Assembly (NCBI GenBank): GCA_031551135.1
Contig: JAVBOA010000006.1
Span: forward strand, 1-64,000
Length of the DNA: 64,000 nucleotides
Reading direction: 5' to 3'
DNA from: JAITVM01 sp031551135
GTDB lineage: Bacteria; Bacillota; Clostridia; Lachnospirales; JAITVM01
Each line of letters begins with the position of its first letter. Within the stretch, counting starts at the first letter, position 1. A model generated the notes under the pieces. The model did not search any database. It was not told where the DNA came from and worked only from the letters and a program-made list of their open reading frames with translations. A program made the translations under genes and the position numbers. This document shows positions 37,007 to 45,030 of the stretch, piece after piece.

Positions 37007-38230
37007 CTACTTTTCCTGCTCTTTATTCTCTTCTATATTTTTCTCTTTATTTTCTTCTTTATCGCCTTTAAACCAATTCTTTAATGATTTCTGCAAAATC
37101 TCCCAATTGCTGGCGATTTCAACATCTTCTGCAACAATCAAATCGCTTCGGCCGACTTCTTTATCATTGAATGAATAAACTATTTCTCCGGCTTTTGTTC
37201 CTTTTTTAACAGGAGCGTTTATGCCGGTCAAAATTTGAACATCTTGTGCCAATGTTTTGCTGTTTCCTTTGGCAACAATTGTATTTACCATATCTTTTAC
37301 AACAACATCAACATCTTCGGCTTTGCCTTTTAATACAGGAATTTTCCCGACAACCGTTCCCGGTGCTTCACCCGAAGCAAGAGCGAAAGTTGCAAAACCA
37401 TAGTCGAACATTTTCATAACTTCATGAAATCGCACAGTCGGGTCGGGAGCAGCCAATATTACCCCGATAAGCGACATTCCGTCGCGTTCCGCTGTTCCGG
37501 ATAAACAATATAAAGCTTTTGAGGTCGAGCCGGTTTTTAATCCCGTTGCGCCTTGATATTTTTTTACTAATTTATTTGTGTTTGTCAAACCGAATTCGGA
37601 TTCGCCGCGCGCTGTTTTATGGGTAATCGTGTCCTGCCATACTTTAGAATATTCGAAAACCTGCGGATATTTTGTTATTAATTCTTTTGTCATCAAAGCA
37701 ATATCGTACGCAGAAGAATAATGGTCATCTGCATCAAGACCGCAGGCATTCATAAAATGCGAATTTTCCATATTCAAAACCGCTGCTTTCTCGTTCATCA
37801 TATTAACAAAATTTTCTTCGCTTCCGGCGATAAATTCAGCCATCGCAACCGACGCGTCATTTGCAGAAGCGATTAAAACAGATTTTGTTAAATCCCGTAC
37901 GGATTGTTGTTCCGAAGGCTCTAAAAAAATTTGGGAGCCGCCCATTCCGGCTGCGTGTTCGCTCACCGTAACAATATCTTCCCATTTTATTTTTCCGGTT
38001 TCGAGAGCTTCATAAATAAGCAAAATTGTCATAATTTTTGTAACGCTTGCGGGAGCTAATTTTTCGTGAGAATTTTGGTCAAGAATAATTTTTCCCGAAG
38101 TCGGCTCAATTAATATTGCAGATTTTGCGTCAACATTAAGTGACGGAACTTCTTCTGCGAATACTGTGCCGATAGAAGACAAAATCAAAACAATCGATAT
38201 CAATAGTGATATTTTTCTCTTAAAAAACAT
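37007..38230 (-). CDS. D-alanyl-D-alanine carboxypeptidase (DacF/PBP5-like)
   Basis: 407 residues from ATG 38230, chosen because AAGGAGG lies upstream and a signal peptide follows (cleavage near FAEE). Catalytic SxxK in PASVTKIMT, SxN in IASANDAS and KTG in GLKTGSTS. A C-terminal PBP5-type beta domain is followed by an unusual charged tail (KGDKEENKEKN, ending EQEK), possibly an amphipathic or wall-interacting extension. Paralogue of the enzyme at 33702-34886. S11 peptidase acting outside the membrane on peptidoglycan. Confidence 0.93.
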   Translation of the reverse strand: MFFKRKISLLISIVLILSSIGTVFAEEVPSLNVDAKSAILIEPTSGKIILDQNSHEKLAPASVTKIMTILLIYEALETGKIKWEDIVTVSEHAAGMGGSQIFLEPSEQQSVRDLTKSVLIASANDASVAMAEFIAGSEENFVNMMNEKAAVLNMENSHFMNACGLDADDHYSSAYDIALMTKELITKYPQVFEYSKVWQDTITHKTARGESEFGLTNTNKLVKKYQGATGLKTGSTSKALYCLSGTAERDGMSLIGVILAAPDPTVRFHEVMKMFDYGFATFALASGEAPGTVVGKIPVLKGKAEDVDVVVKDMVNTIVAKGNSKTLAQDVQILTGINAPVKKGTKAGEIVYSFNDKEVGRSDLIVAEDVEIASNWEILQKSLKNWFKGDKEENKEKNIEENKEQEK

Positions 38231-38333
38231 AAAAGTCCTCCTTAAATTAGAATATGTTTTATTCTTAATTTTAGGTTGGACTTTTTTTGACAAAATATAC
38301 TTAATAATCATTAATTTTTCAAAATCTTATTTA

Positions 38334-38363
38334 ATACTATTTTCATTATAATGGAAATAGTAT
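38334..38363. repeat. Short 30-bp copy of the ATACTATTT palindromic repeat
   Basis: ATACTATTTTCATT / AATGGAAATAGTAT with a 2-nt centre and one mismatch, an almost perfect palindrome consisting of little more than the two ends of the family. Confidence 0.65.
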
Positions 38364-38375
38364 AAATATATCAAA

Positions 38376-38702
38376 TTAATTGGTATCGTTTTTTAATCTT
38401 CTTAATTCATCCATTTGTTTTAAATAATTTATTTGGGTTTCTGTTTTACCGGCATAAATATCATGTTCGGTAACATTTGTAGAATTGAACTCTTCTTTCG
38501 AAACCTGCACAGCATTATTGCAAATAGGACAAGCAATTAAATAAATGGTTCTATAAGGAATAAGGGGTATAAAAAACAAAGTAAACCATGTGGTAACTCT
38601 AAGCTTGTGCATGTCCACATTATTATTACAATGTTTACAATGATCTTTACCTACCGTACCAAAATCCTTAACGGTTCTATGACCGAAACCAAAAATCAAC
38701 AA
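38376..38702 (-). CDS. Small zinc-ribbon membrane-associated protein
   Basis: 108 residues. Two CxxC knuckles (HCKHCNNN and ACPICNNA) flank a hydrophobic stretch (TWFTLFFIPLIPYRTIYLIA, about residues 38-57), the layout of the short zinc-ribbon family with a built-in membrane hairpin. Function unknown. The start is TTG 38702 with GAGGTG about 8 nt upstream; a second TTG follows directly. It lies 50 bp after ftsZ in the same direction and may be co-transcribed. Confidence 0.65.
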   Translation of the reverse strand: MLIFGFGHRTVKDFGTVGKDHCKHCNNNVDMHKLRVTTWFTLFFIPLIPYRTIYLIACPICNNAVQVSKEEFNSTNVTEHDIYAGKTETQINYLKQMDELRRLKNDTN

Positions 38703-38752
38703 TAAATCTACACCTCACAAAGCGAATTTTATTAAATATTTTCAGCAAAAAA

Positions 38753-39916
38753 TCAGTTTCTTCTGCCTCTCAAAAAAATAGGTATATCAAAAGTCGTTTC
38801 ATTTATATCTCTGATTGGTCTAAGGGTTTGAACATCTTTATTAGAACTATCGGAATATACAAAATTCGGAAACTTCTGGTCTGATTGAGGCGCTTCTTCT
38901 TTTTGCTCTTCTTTAGCTTGGTTTTGAGTCTGCTTATTTTTTAATACACTAACTGTATCGGCATTATCGTCTAAACCAGTAGCAATAACTGTGATAATAA
39001 CTTCATCTTTCAAATCGTCGTTAATAGTTGTACCGAAAATAATCTCAGCTTCCGGATCAATCGCTTCGCCGATAATATTTGCAGCCACATCCGTATCAAA
39101 CAAACCAAGGCTGGAATCGCCCGCAATACTTATTAAAACAGATTTTGCGCCCGCAATGGAAGTTTCTAAAAGCGGAGATTTTATAGCAAGCTCAGCGGCC
39201 ATAGAGGTTTTGTTTTTTCCGTTTGCACGGCCAACGCCCATATGTGCCACGCCTTTGTTGGACATAATTGTTCTGACATCGGCAAAGTCAAGGTTAATAG
39301 TACCCGGCTTGCTTATCAAATCCGAAATACCTTGTACACCTTGTCTCAAAACTTCATCTGCTTTTTTAAAAGAATCCAATAAAGTAGTATCTTTATCAAT
39401 AATCTCCAATAATTTTTGGTTAGGAATAACTACCAAAGTATCAACAGCTTTTTTTAGTTCTTCAATTCCGTTTACAGCGTTTCGCATACGAACTTTGCCT
39501 TCAAAACTAAAAGGTTTTGTTACAACACCGACTGTCAGTATTCCTTGCTCTCTGGCTATCGAAGCAATAACAGGTGCCGCACCGGTTCCTGTTCCGCCTC
39601 CCATTCCGGCTGTTACAAAAACCATATCTGCACCGCTAATCGCCTGCGCAATTTCTTCTTTAGTCTCTTGCGCAGCTTTCATTCCGATTTCCGGATTTCC
39701 GCCTGCACCAAGACCGCGAGTCAATTTATCACCTAATTGAATTCTATTAGCTGCTTTGGAGCCCATCAAAGTCTGGTGGTCTGTATTAACAGCAATAAAT
39801 TCCACTGATTGCACATTATCTTCAATCATTCTGTTGACAGCATTATTACCGCCGCCGCCAACTCCTATTACTTTTATACGAGCGGTTCTGTTTTCAGATG
39901 TAGCTATATCTATCAA
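38753..39916 (-). CDS. ftsZ: Cell division protein FtsZ
   Basis: Tubulin-like GTPase forming the division ring. 387 residues. Nucleotide-binding VIGVGGGGNNAVNRM, the tubulin signature GGGTGTGAAP, the T7 loop (LNLDFADVR), a Gln-rich linker and the C-terminal anchor peptide FDIPIFLRGRRN are complete. It starts at TTG 39916, eight bases after AGGAGG; no alternative ATG precedes the core. It follows divIB by 67 bp. No ftsA is next to it. Confidence 0.97.
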   Translation of the reverse strand: MIDIATSENRTARIKVIGVGGGGNNAVNRMIEDNVQSVEFIAVNTDHQTLMGSKAANRIQLGDKLTRGLGAGGNPEIGMKAAQETKEEIAQAISGADMVFVTAGMGGGTGTGAAPVIASIAREQGILTVGVVTKPFSFEGKVRMRNAVNGIEELKKAVDTLVVIPNQKLLEIIDKDTTLLDSFKKADEVLRQGVQGISDLISKPGTINLDFADVRTIMSNKGVAHMGVGRANGKNKTSMAAELAIKSPLLETSIAGAKSVLISIAGDSSLGLFDTDVAANIIGEAIDPEAEIIFGTTINDDLKDEVIITVIATGLDDNADTVSVLKNKQTQNQAKEEQKEEAPQSDQKFPNFVYSDSSNKDVQTLRPIRDINETTFDIPIFLRGRRN

Positions 39917-39983
39917 AGTTTTTCCCTCCTAATATACTAAAATTAAGATTTAATTTTGCTATAAAAACGACAAAATCATTGAA

Positions 39984-40688
39984 TTATGTATCAATAGAAA
40001 CAGTATTGCTTTTCAAATTTACTGTCGCTTTAATTTCTTTGTAATTCGGTAATTTTATAATAACTTCTTTTATGGTCTGGATTTTAGTATCGGCATCAGA
40101 TATATCTCCAAATAATATATCGACATTATTAACCAGTAAATGTATATCGTCCAAATCGGATAAATTAACAATAGTTGTATCTTCTGTTAAATTATATTTG
40201 CTCATTAATCTGGACAAAACCAAAACCGCATTAAAAGCCTCTTTATTTTCAATTTTCAGTATTTGACCTTGATTAAAATTTTTAAAATCAAGCCCCGTAA
40301 CAATAGGAAGTTTATCCTTAAAGCCCGAAACTACTTCTAAAATAACACCTTCCGAGTCAATATATAAATATGTATCTTCCGAGTATTTGACATAGCCGCT
40401 TGGTATGCGCTCGATTATGTTTATTTCAATATTGTCAGGCAATTTTCTTTTTACAGCAACATCTTTAATATAAACATTTTCAGATAGCTTAGCTCTGGCA
40501 TTTTGAGTACTTGGCGTGAAGATACTTTTGTTTTCGTAGTTCAGAGCGCTTTTTATTTCTTCGGCAGATATAACTGAATTTCCATTAATTTTTATATTCT
40601 TAACTTTAAAAACCGGCAATGCGAAAACACAAACCATAGCAATTATAACAACACAAACTATTCCTACGATTTTAAATGATTTTTTCAA
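39984..40688 (-). CDS. divIB: Cell division protein DivIB/FtsQ
   Basis: 234 residues: short cytoplasmic tail, one membrane helix (IVGIVCVVIIAMVCVFAL, about 7-24), then a POTRA domain (FKVKNIKINGNSVISAEEIK) and the FtsQ beta domain (VAVKRKLPDNIEINIIERIPSGYV). It stabilises the FtsL-FtsB divisome complex. The start is TTG 40688 with AGGGAG upstream. It is adjacent to ftsZ, as in many dcw clusters. Confidence 0.9.
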   Translation of the reverse strand: MKKSFKIVGIVCVVIIAMVCVFALPVFKVKNIKINGNSVISAEEIKSALNYENKSIFTPSTQNARAKLSENVYIKDVAVKRKLPDNIEINIIERIPSGYVKYSEDTYLYIDSEGVILEVVSGFKDKLPIVTGLDFKNFNQGQILKIENKEAFNAVLVLSRLMSKYNLTEDTTIVNLSDLDDIHLLVNNVDILFGDISDADTKIQTIKEVIIKLPNYKEIKATVNLKSNTVSIDT

Positions 40689-40768
40689 AAACTTACACTC
40701 CCTAGCAATTAAATGTTTACGCCGGAATTTATCAAAATGTACTTTTTAAACAATAAAAACAATTACTT

Positions 40769-40882
40769 ATACTATTTTCATTTAGATAAGTAGAAAAAAA
40801 TTTTTCACAGCGGAGCGTTTCGCGCAATGCTTCAAGCGCGAAATGAAATATTTTTTTCTATCCTTAATATTGAAAATAGTAT
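40769..40882 (+). mobile_element. Full 114-bp palindromic repeat element (MITE-like), copy A
   Basis: Ends are ATACTATTTTCA and TGAAAATAGTAT. Internally GTAGAAAAAAAT..TTTCA pairs with TGAAATATTTTTTTCTAT, and TTTCGCGC with GCGCGAAA, so the whole unit can fold as one long hairpin. It matches 46381-46494 (reverse complement, same length, only a few differences) and 44691-44802. Sits in the 393-bp gene-free region 40689-41081, which otherwise holds only AT-rich DNA. No coding capacity; any transposase would act in trans. Confidence 0.75.
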
Positions 40883-41081
40883 TAATAAAGCAAAACGATT
40901 CTAGACTGATTTTTTAAGTATACGCAACATGCATTATTTTTAATGATACTTGTTAAATAGCATGATGTCAATAAAATCTAAGGCAATTATATAAAAATAA
41001 TTCGCAAAATATTATACTACTTGTCGTTGTATATTGCAAACACCAAAAAAATCTGTAAAAAACTTCAATAGAGTTACGAGT

Positions 41082-41558
41082 TTATGATTTAAAGAATTCT
41101 TTGTCCGATTTATTAAGATATTGTGATTCTAAATTATTCTTCTCGTTATAAATTTCGAGAGTCTTTTCTATTTCACCATTGTCAGAATTTTTTATTTTAA
41201 ATTTTTTATTTTCAATTTGATATGAAAAAGCGATTTCGTTTCCATAAATTGTGCATTCTAATATTTCTGTATTTGCAGGCATAAAAGGTTTTGAAATATT
41301 TCTGGCGCGCTGTGTTATTACAACATAGTAATCATTGACGTTCATAGCCCTCAAAAATTCACTGTCGGCTCGGAATAATTCAAAAATCTGTCTCTCTTCA
41401 GCGGATATTATTAATTCTGGAATATCTCTCGTAACTTGCTCGGCTTCCAAAGCTTCCGGGTTCGGCTCCGGTGATAAAATGGCGAATATCAGAAAAATAA
41501 CTATAGGCAGAATGAGCAAAAAAAATGATATCATTAAAATCATAGTCCTTCTTTTCAT
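41082..41558 (-). CDS. Unrecognised single-pass membrane protein
   Basis: 158 residues from ATG 41558, chosen because GGAGG lies upstream. One N-terminal membrane helix (about residues 6-27, rich in Ile, Leu and Phe) followed by a charged extracytoplasmic domain (ISAEERQIFELFRADSEFL, VNDYYVVITQRA). I do not recognise the family. It lies between the class A PBP and divIB genes, all on the minus strand, so a role in the envelope is possible, but repeats and a terminator separate it from both neighbours. Confidence 0.6.
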   Translation of the reverse strand: MKRRTMILMISFFLLILPIVIFLIFAILSPEPNPEALEAEQVTRDIPELIISAEERQIFELFRADSEFLRAMNVNDYYVVITQRARNISKPFMPANTEILECTIYGNEIAFSYQIENKKFKIKNSDNGEIEKTLEIYNEKNNLESQYLNKSDKEFFKS

Positions 41559-41606
41559 TAGTGAGCCTCCAATCGCAAAGAGAGTTTTTAGAATAATCAA
41601 AATATT

Positions 41607-41650
41607 ATACTATTTTTATTATAAAGGATAGAAAAAAATGAAAATAGTAT
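41607..41650. mobile_element. 44-bp internal deletion derivative of the palindromic element
   Basis: ATACTATTTTTATTATAAAGGATAGAAAAAA matches one arm of the 114-bp element (compare 46381 onwards), then jumps directly to ATGAAAATAGTAT, the opposite end. The missing middle is about 70 bp. It lies just upstream of the 41082-41558 gene. Confidence 0.7.
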
Positions 41651-41750
41651 TAATATGAATATTTTTTGACGAGAATTGCTGTAAGAAAAATTAGAATGTA
41701 TCGGATTTAAAATAGGCTTATGTCTTTAATTACTATTATAGTACAAATAA

Positions 41751-41783
41751 AGAAAAACAGCCATGACAAATTCATGACTGTTT
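41751..41783 (-). terminator. Terminator of the class A PBP gene
   Basis: On the minus strand AAACAGTCATGA pairs with TCATGGCTGTTT (one U-G pair) around a 5-nt loop, followed by a T-rich tail. It begins 9 bp after the PBP stop. The wobble pair is only base-paired in the minus-strand RNA. Confidence 0.85.
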
Positions 41784-41791
41784 CTAAAGAT

Positions 41792-44581
41792 TTAAGGACT
41801 AATGAAATCATCAACAAACGGTACTTCCGAGCCACTGTCATCCGGAAAAATAATAATATCGTCCGGCGGCGGTTCGGGAATAATATTCGTTGTAGGTATT
41901 TGATGATTGTCGTTGTTGTTGTTATTAAAAGGCTGATTGTTATTGTTGTTACTATTATTGTTGTTATTGTTATTACTGTTATTGTTGTTTACGCCAGCGG
42001 CATTTGGGTCAGGATTTTGTGTTTGCGTTGGATTTTCGATAGGCGTACTTCGTGCGGCGGTATGCACATTGCAATACCCTCCCAGATGAATTTCATACGC
42101 TCTGTCTTTAATATTCGCAGTACCGTTATATGGATCTTTTTTCACAATACCAACTTTTGTGCCGATAGTAGTTGTCGGACAAAATTCAGTTGGGCGCATT
42201 CCGCTAACCGTACAAACAGTTAAAGCCGAATGAACATCACAATATTCCGTCGGTTGTGTTCCAGATACAAATAATTCTGTAATAACTCTTCCGCCGCGCG
42301 GGTCACTTGCGCATAAATCAGTCGGAAGCATGCCGGAATCTTTACAAACTTCAACTTCTATAATATTATCCGGCTTTTCAAATTCTACAACTTCCATTCC
42401 TTCATGAATACGCTCCATAATGGTACGCCAAATAACAAGGTGATATCTTTGGTTATTCAAAAACATCTCTTTATTATCATCATATCCAAACCAAATACCG
42501 GCGGTATAATACGGAGTGTAGCCTACAAAATATAAGTCTTTGTTATCAGATGTAGTTCCGGTTTTACCGGAAATCGGCATTTCAGAGTTTTGGAATTTAG
42601 CGGCAATACCGGTTCCTTCGGGAGTTAAAACGTCACGCATCATATCTGTCAAAATATAAGCATTTCCCGGTTTTATAACTTGTTTTGGCTGTTCTGTTGT
42701 TGTATCCAGAACAACATTGCCTTCACGGTCAATAACTTTTGTGTAAAATTTAGCACGGTTAAGATTGCCGTGATTTGCGATTGAGGCATATGCCGCCGTA
42801 ACTTCTGAATTGTAAATTCCAAAAGTCAATCCTCCGAGTGCTGTTGATAAAACCCGGTCTGTTTGACCATTTTCATTCATTTGGTCTACTAAAGTCGTAA
42901 ATCCAAAATTCAATAAATAACTGAAACAAGCGTCTACACCGGTTTGAAACATATTCTGTACCGTGACAACGTTCGCAGAAGTCTTTATAGCATCACGAAT
43001 TGTGGTAAGCCCTCTATACTGATCGCCCCAGTGATTTCTCGGAGAATATGGATCAGAGCCTGTACCATAAGTATAAGGTCTGTCATCAATCGGAGTAGCG
43101 GCAGTAATTTTTCCCATATCAAGCGCGGGAGCAAAAGAAGCCAAAACCTTGAAAACCGAACCCGGAGACCTTTTCGCTTGCGTTGCTCTATTAAAGGATA
43201 AGCTTGTCTTTTTTTCGCCGCGTCCGCCGGAAACAGCCGTTACATAACCGGTCTCTTGATCCATGACTACAAAAGAAGCCTGCGGCTGCGGAATATCGTA
43301 TACTTTTTCGGCCGTAATTTCGTCATTAGGCCCCAAAATTTCGTTTTGTTTGCTCTTTACAAATTCGTCGACTTCTTCTTGACTGTAAACAGTTCCTTTA
43401 AAACTTTTATGAGTTTCTTTATCTGTTAATTTATTTTTGAAAGATATTCTATATTCAACATCTATTCTGTATCCTTCAGCCGGAAAAAAGCTGTCATCCA
43501 TCATAACTTCGTCGACTATAGCTTGTTGCTTAGGGTCTAAAGGGATTTGAATAATATATCCGGCATTACTTATTTCTTTTATAGCTGTAGGTTCAGTATA
43601 GCCTTTTTGTTTTTGTAAATCCAAAACTACTTGTTCAAAAACAGCATCTGCATACCAAGAATGAATACGCGAATTTCTTTCTTGTATCATTTCTCCGGTG
43701 ATTCTGGAATAAACACCATTTTCGCCTAAATCGGCATATGATGTGTTATACTCATCATCGGTTATATAACCTTGAGTCAGCATATTATCTAAAATCAAGG
43801 TTGCTCTTTTTTTATTATTTTCGGCATGATTCACAGGCTCATAAGTTGCCGGCCTGTTTGTTATAGCTGCCAAAACAGCGCATTCTGTTAAATTCAGCTC
43901 TGAAACATCTTTATTGAAATAATAATGAGCGCCGGTTTGAACGCCGTTTATGTTATAATGCAAGCCTATTGTATTCATATATTGTTCAAGTATATAATCT
44001 TTTGCTTTTTCTTTAGATTTGGTAACTTCGACAACGGCGGCTTCATACTTTACAGCCAAAAACTGCTCCTGAAGCTTTGTTATTAAAGTATTTCTCATAA
44101 CATTTGTAACAGTATTTTTGATAAGCTGCTGAGTTATAGTGCTTGCGCCCTCGCTGTCATCAGAAGTGATTGTTACATATGCAGCCCTTGCTATACCTTT
44201 TAAATCCACACCGTTATGTTTATAAAACCTCTCATCTTCAATTGCGACATATGCGTCTTTCAGATTTTGCGGAATTTTGTCAAACGTAGCATATTCTCTA
44301 TTTTCGTCAGCCCTAAAAGTATCGTATTCTTCGCCTGTGCTTGCATAAACAAGCTTTGTTGAAAATTTCTCCGGCCTTACTTCCTCGATACGGATAGTTT
44401 CTGCGCTTTCGATAATTCCGATATACGCACCAAGTACCGCGCCGCACAGCGCGAAACCTCCAATAAGAACAACCGCCAGCAATACCCTGAAAAATATTAT
44501 TAAGCCTTTATTTCGTATTCGCTTAACGTTCTTATTCTTTTTTTGGGTATTTCGAGAGTTATTCTCTTTAGAATAGTTCAT
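41792..44581 (-). CDS. Class A penicillin-binding protein (PBP1A-like)
   Basis: 929 residues. N-terminal basic tail, membrane helix (about 28-52), GT51 glycosyltransferase with catalytic EDERFYKHNGVD, then a transpeptidase with SxxK in RSPGSVFKVL, SxN in TSANVVTV and KTG in SGKTGTTS. Polymerises and cross-links peptidoglycan. The C-terminal 70 residues form a low-complexity Asn-rich tail with runs of five to seven Asn broken by Ser, then Pro and Asp residues. AAGGAGG precedes ATG 44581. It is read divergently from glnA across 449 bp. Confidence 0.95.
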   Translation of the reverse strand: MNYSKENNSRNTQKKNKNVKRIRNKGLIIFFRVLLAVVLIGGFALCGAVLGAYIGIIESAETIRIEEVRPEKFSTKLVYASTGEEYDTFRADENREYATFDKIPQNLKDAYVAIEDERFYKHNGVDLKGIARAAYVTITSDDSEGASTITQQLIKNTVTNVMRNTLITKLQEQFLAVKYEAAVVEVTKSKEKAKDYILEQYMNTIGLHYNINGVQTGAHYYFNKDVSELNLTECAVLAAITNRPATYEPVNHAENNKKRATLILDNMLTQGYITDDEYNTSYADLGENGVYSRITGEMIQERNSRIHSWYADAVFEQVVLDLQKQKGYTEPTAIKEISNAGYIIQIPLDPKQQAIVDEVMMDDSFFPAEGYRIDVEYRISFKNKLTDKETHKSFKGTVYSQEEVDEFVKSKQNEILGPNDEITAEKVYDIPQPQASFVVMDQETGYVTAVSGGRGEKKTSLSFNRATQAKRSPGSVFKVLASFAPALDMGKITAATPIDDRPYTYGTGSDPYSPRNHWGDQYRGLTTIRDAIKTSANVVTVQNMFQTGVDACFSYLLNFGFTTLVDQMNENGQTDRVLSTALGGLTFGIYNSEVTAAYASIANHGNLNRAKFYTKVIDREGNVVLDTTTEQPKQVIKPGNAYILTDMMRDVLTPEGTGIAAKFQNSEMPISGKTGTTSDNKDLYFVGYTPYYTAGIWFGYDDNKEMFLNNQRYHLVIWRTIMERIHEGMEVVEFEKPDNIIEVEVCKDSGMLPTDLCASDPRGGRVITELFVSGTQPTEYCDVHSALTVCTVSGMRPTEFCPTTTIGTKVGIVKKDPYNGTANIKDRAYEIHLGGYCNVHTAARSTPIENPTQTQNPDPNAAGVNNNNSNNNNNNNSNNNNNQPFNNNNNDNHQIPTTNIIPEPPPDDIIIFPDDSGSEVPFVDDFISP

Positions 44582-44614
44582 TAATAATATAACCTCCTTA
44601 TATTGATAAAAAAG

Positions 44615-44664
44615 AGTATTCTATTTTTGGCTATGGTTATAAATGAGAATACTAAACAATTATA
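44615..44664 (-). promoter_or_regulatory. Probable PBP promoter (extended -10) with downstream inverted repeat
   Basis: On the minus strand TGATATAAT (-10 TATAAT at 44659-44664 plus an extended TG) lies about 78 bp before the PBP start; a -35 hexamer is poor. Just past the expected start of transcription AGTATTCT (44646-44653) and AGAATACT (44615-44622 on this strand) form an 8-bp inverted repeat that could be an operator or leader hairpin. Confidence 0.45.
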
Positions 44665-44690
44665 TCAAAATTTGATTAATAAATAAAGCA

Positions 44691-44802
44691 ATACTATTTC
44701 CATTTTTATATATATAAAAAGTTATTTCACAGCGGGACGTTTCGCGCAAGCTAAAGTGCATAATGAAATATTTTTTTCTATCCTCTGGAATGGAAATAGT
44801 AT
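44691..44802 (+). mobile_element. Full 112-bp palindromic repeat element, copy B
   Basis: Ends ATACTATTTCCATT / AATGGAAATAGTAT. Internal blocks TTTCACAGCGGGACGTTTCG and ATGAAATATTTTTTTCTATCC match copies A and C; the middle (AAGCTAAAGTGCATA) is more diverged. It lies in the PBP-glnA intergenic region (44582-45030), directly beyond the putative PBP promoter. Confidence 0.75.
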
Positions 44803-44974
44803 AAAATATCCTCATATCGCCGTATCATAATATTTTAAATCATTATAATGTTAAAATAAGTACAGATTATGTAGTAGCTTTATTTATTCCTGAAATTTGT
44901 AATTAATTAATATATATATCGAAAATAATGCACGTTTGCTAAAATATTGTTTAAAAAAACAGCATTTTGTTTTT

Positions 44975-45004
44975 TTGCCGATGCAGTATTTTCTGTGTTA
45001 TAAT
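44975..45004 (+). promoter_or_regulatory. glnA promoter
   Basis: TTGCCG (44975-44980), 18-bp spacer, extended -10 TGTTATAAT (TATAAT at 44999-45004), 26 bp before the glnA ATG. No perfect GlnR/TnrA box was found beside it. Confidence 0.7.
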
Positions 45005-45030
45005 ACGTAAAAAATCATAGGAGGTTTTTT

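Noticed and set aside
38991..39740. Long open frame antisense to ftsZ
   Set aside because: It mirrors the ftsZ codons and has neither an RBS nor a recognisable protein.
41900..41990. Trinucleotide repeat as a possible CRISPR or regulatory array
   Set aside because: It is the in-frame Asn-codon repeat of the class A PBP tail.
44849..44864. GlnR/TnrA-like site upstream of glnA
   Set aside because: TGTTAAAATAAGTACA resembles TGTNA-N7-TNACA, but spacing and one key base do not match; no glnR gene is in the window.
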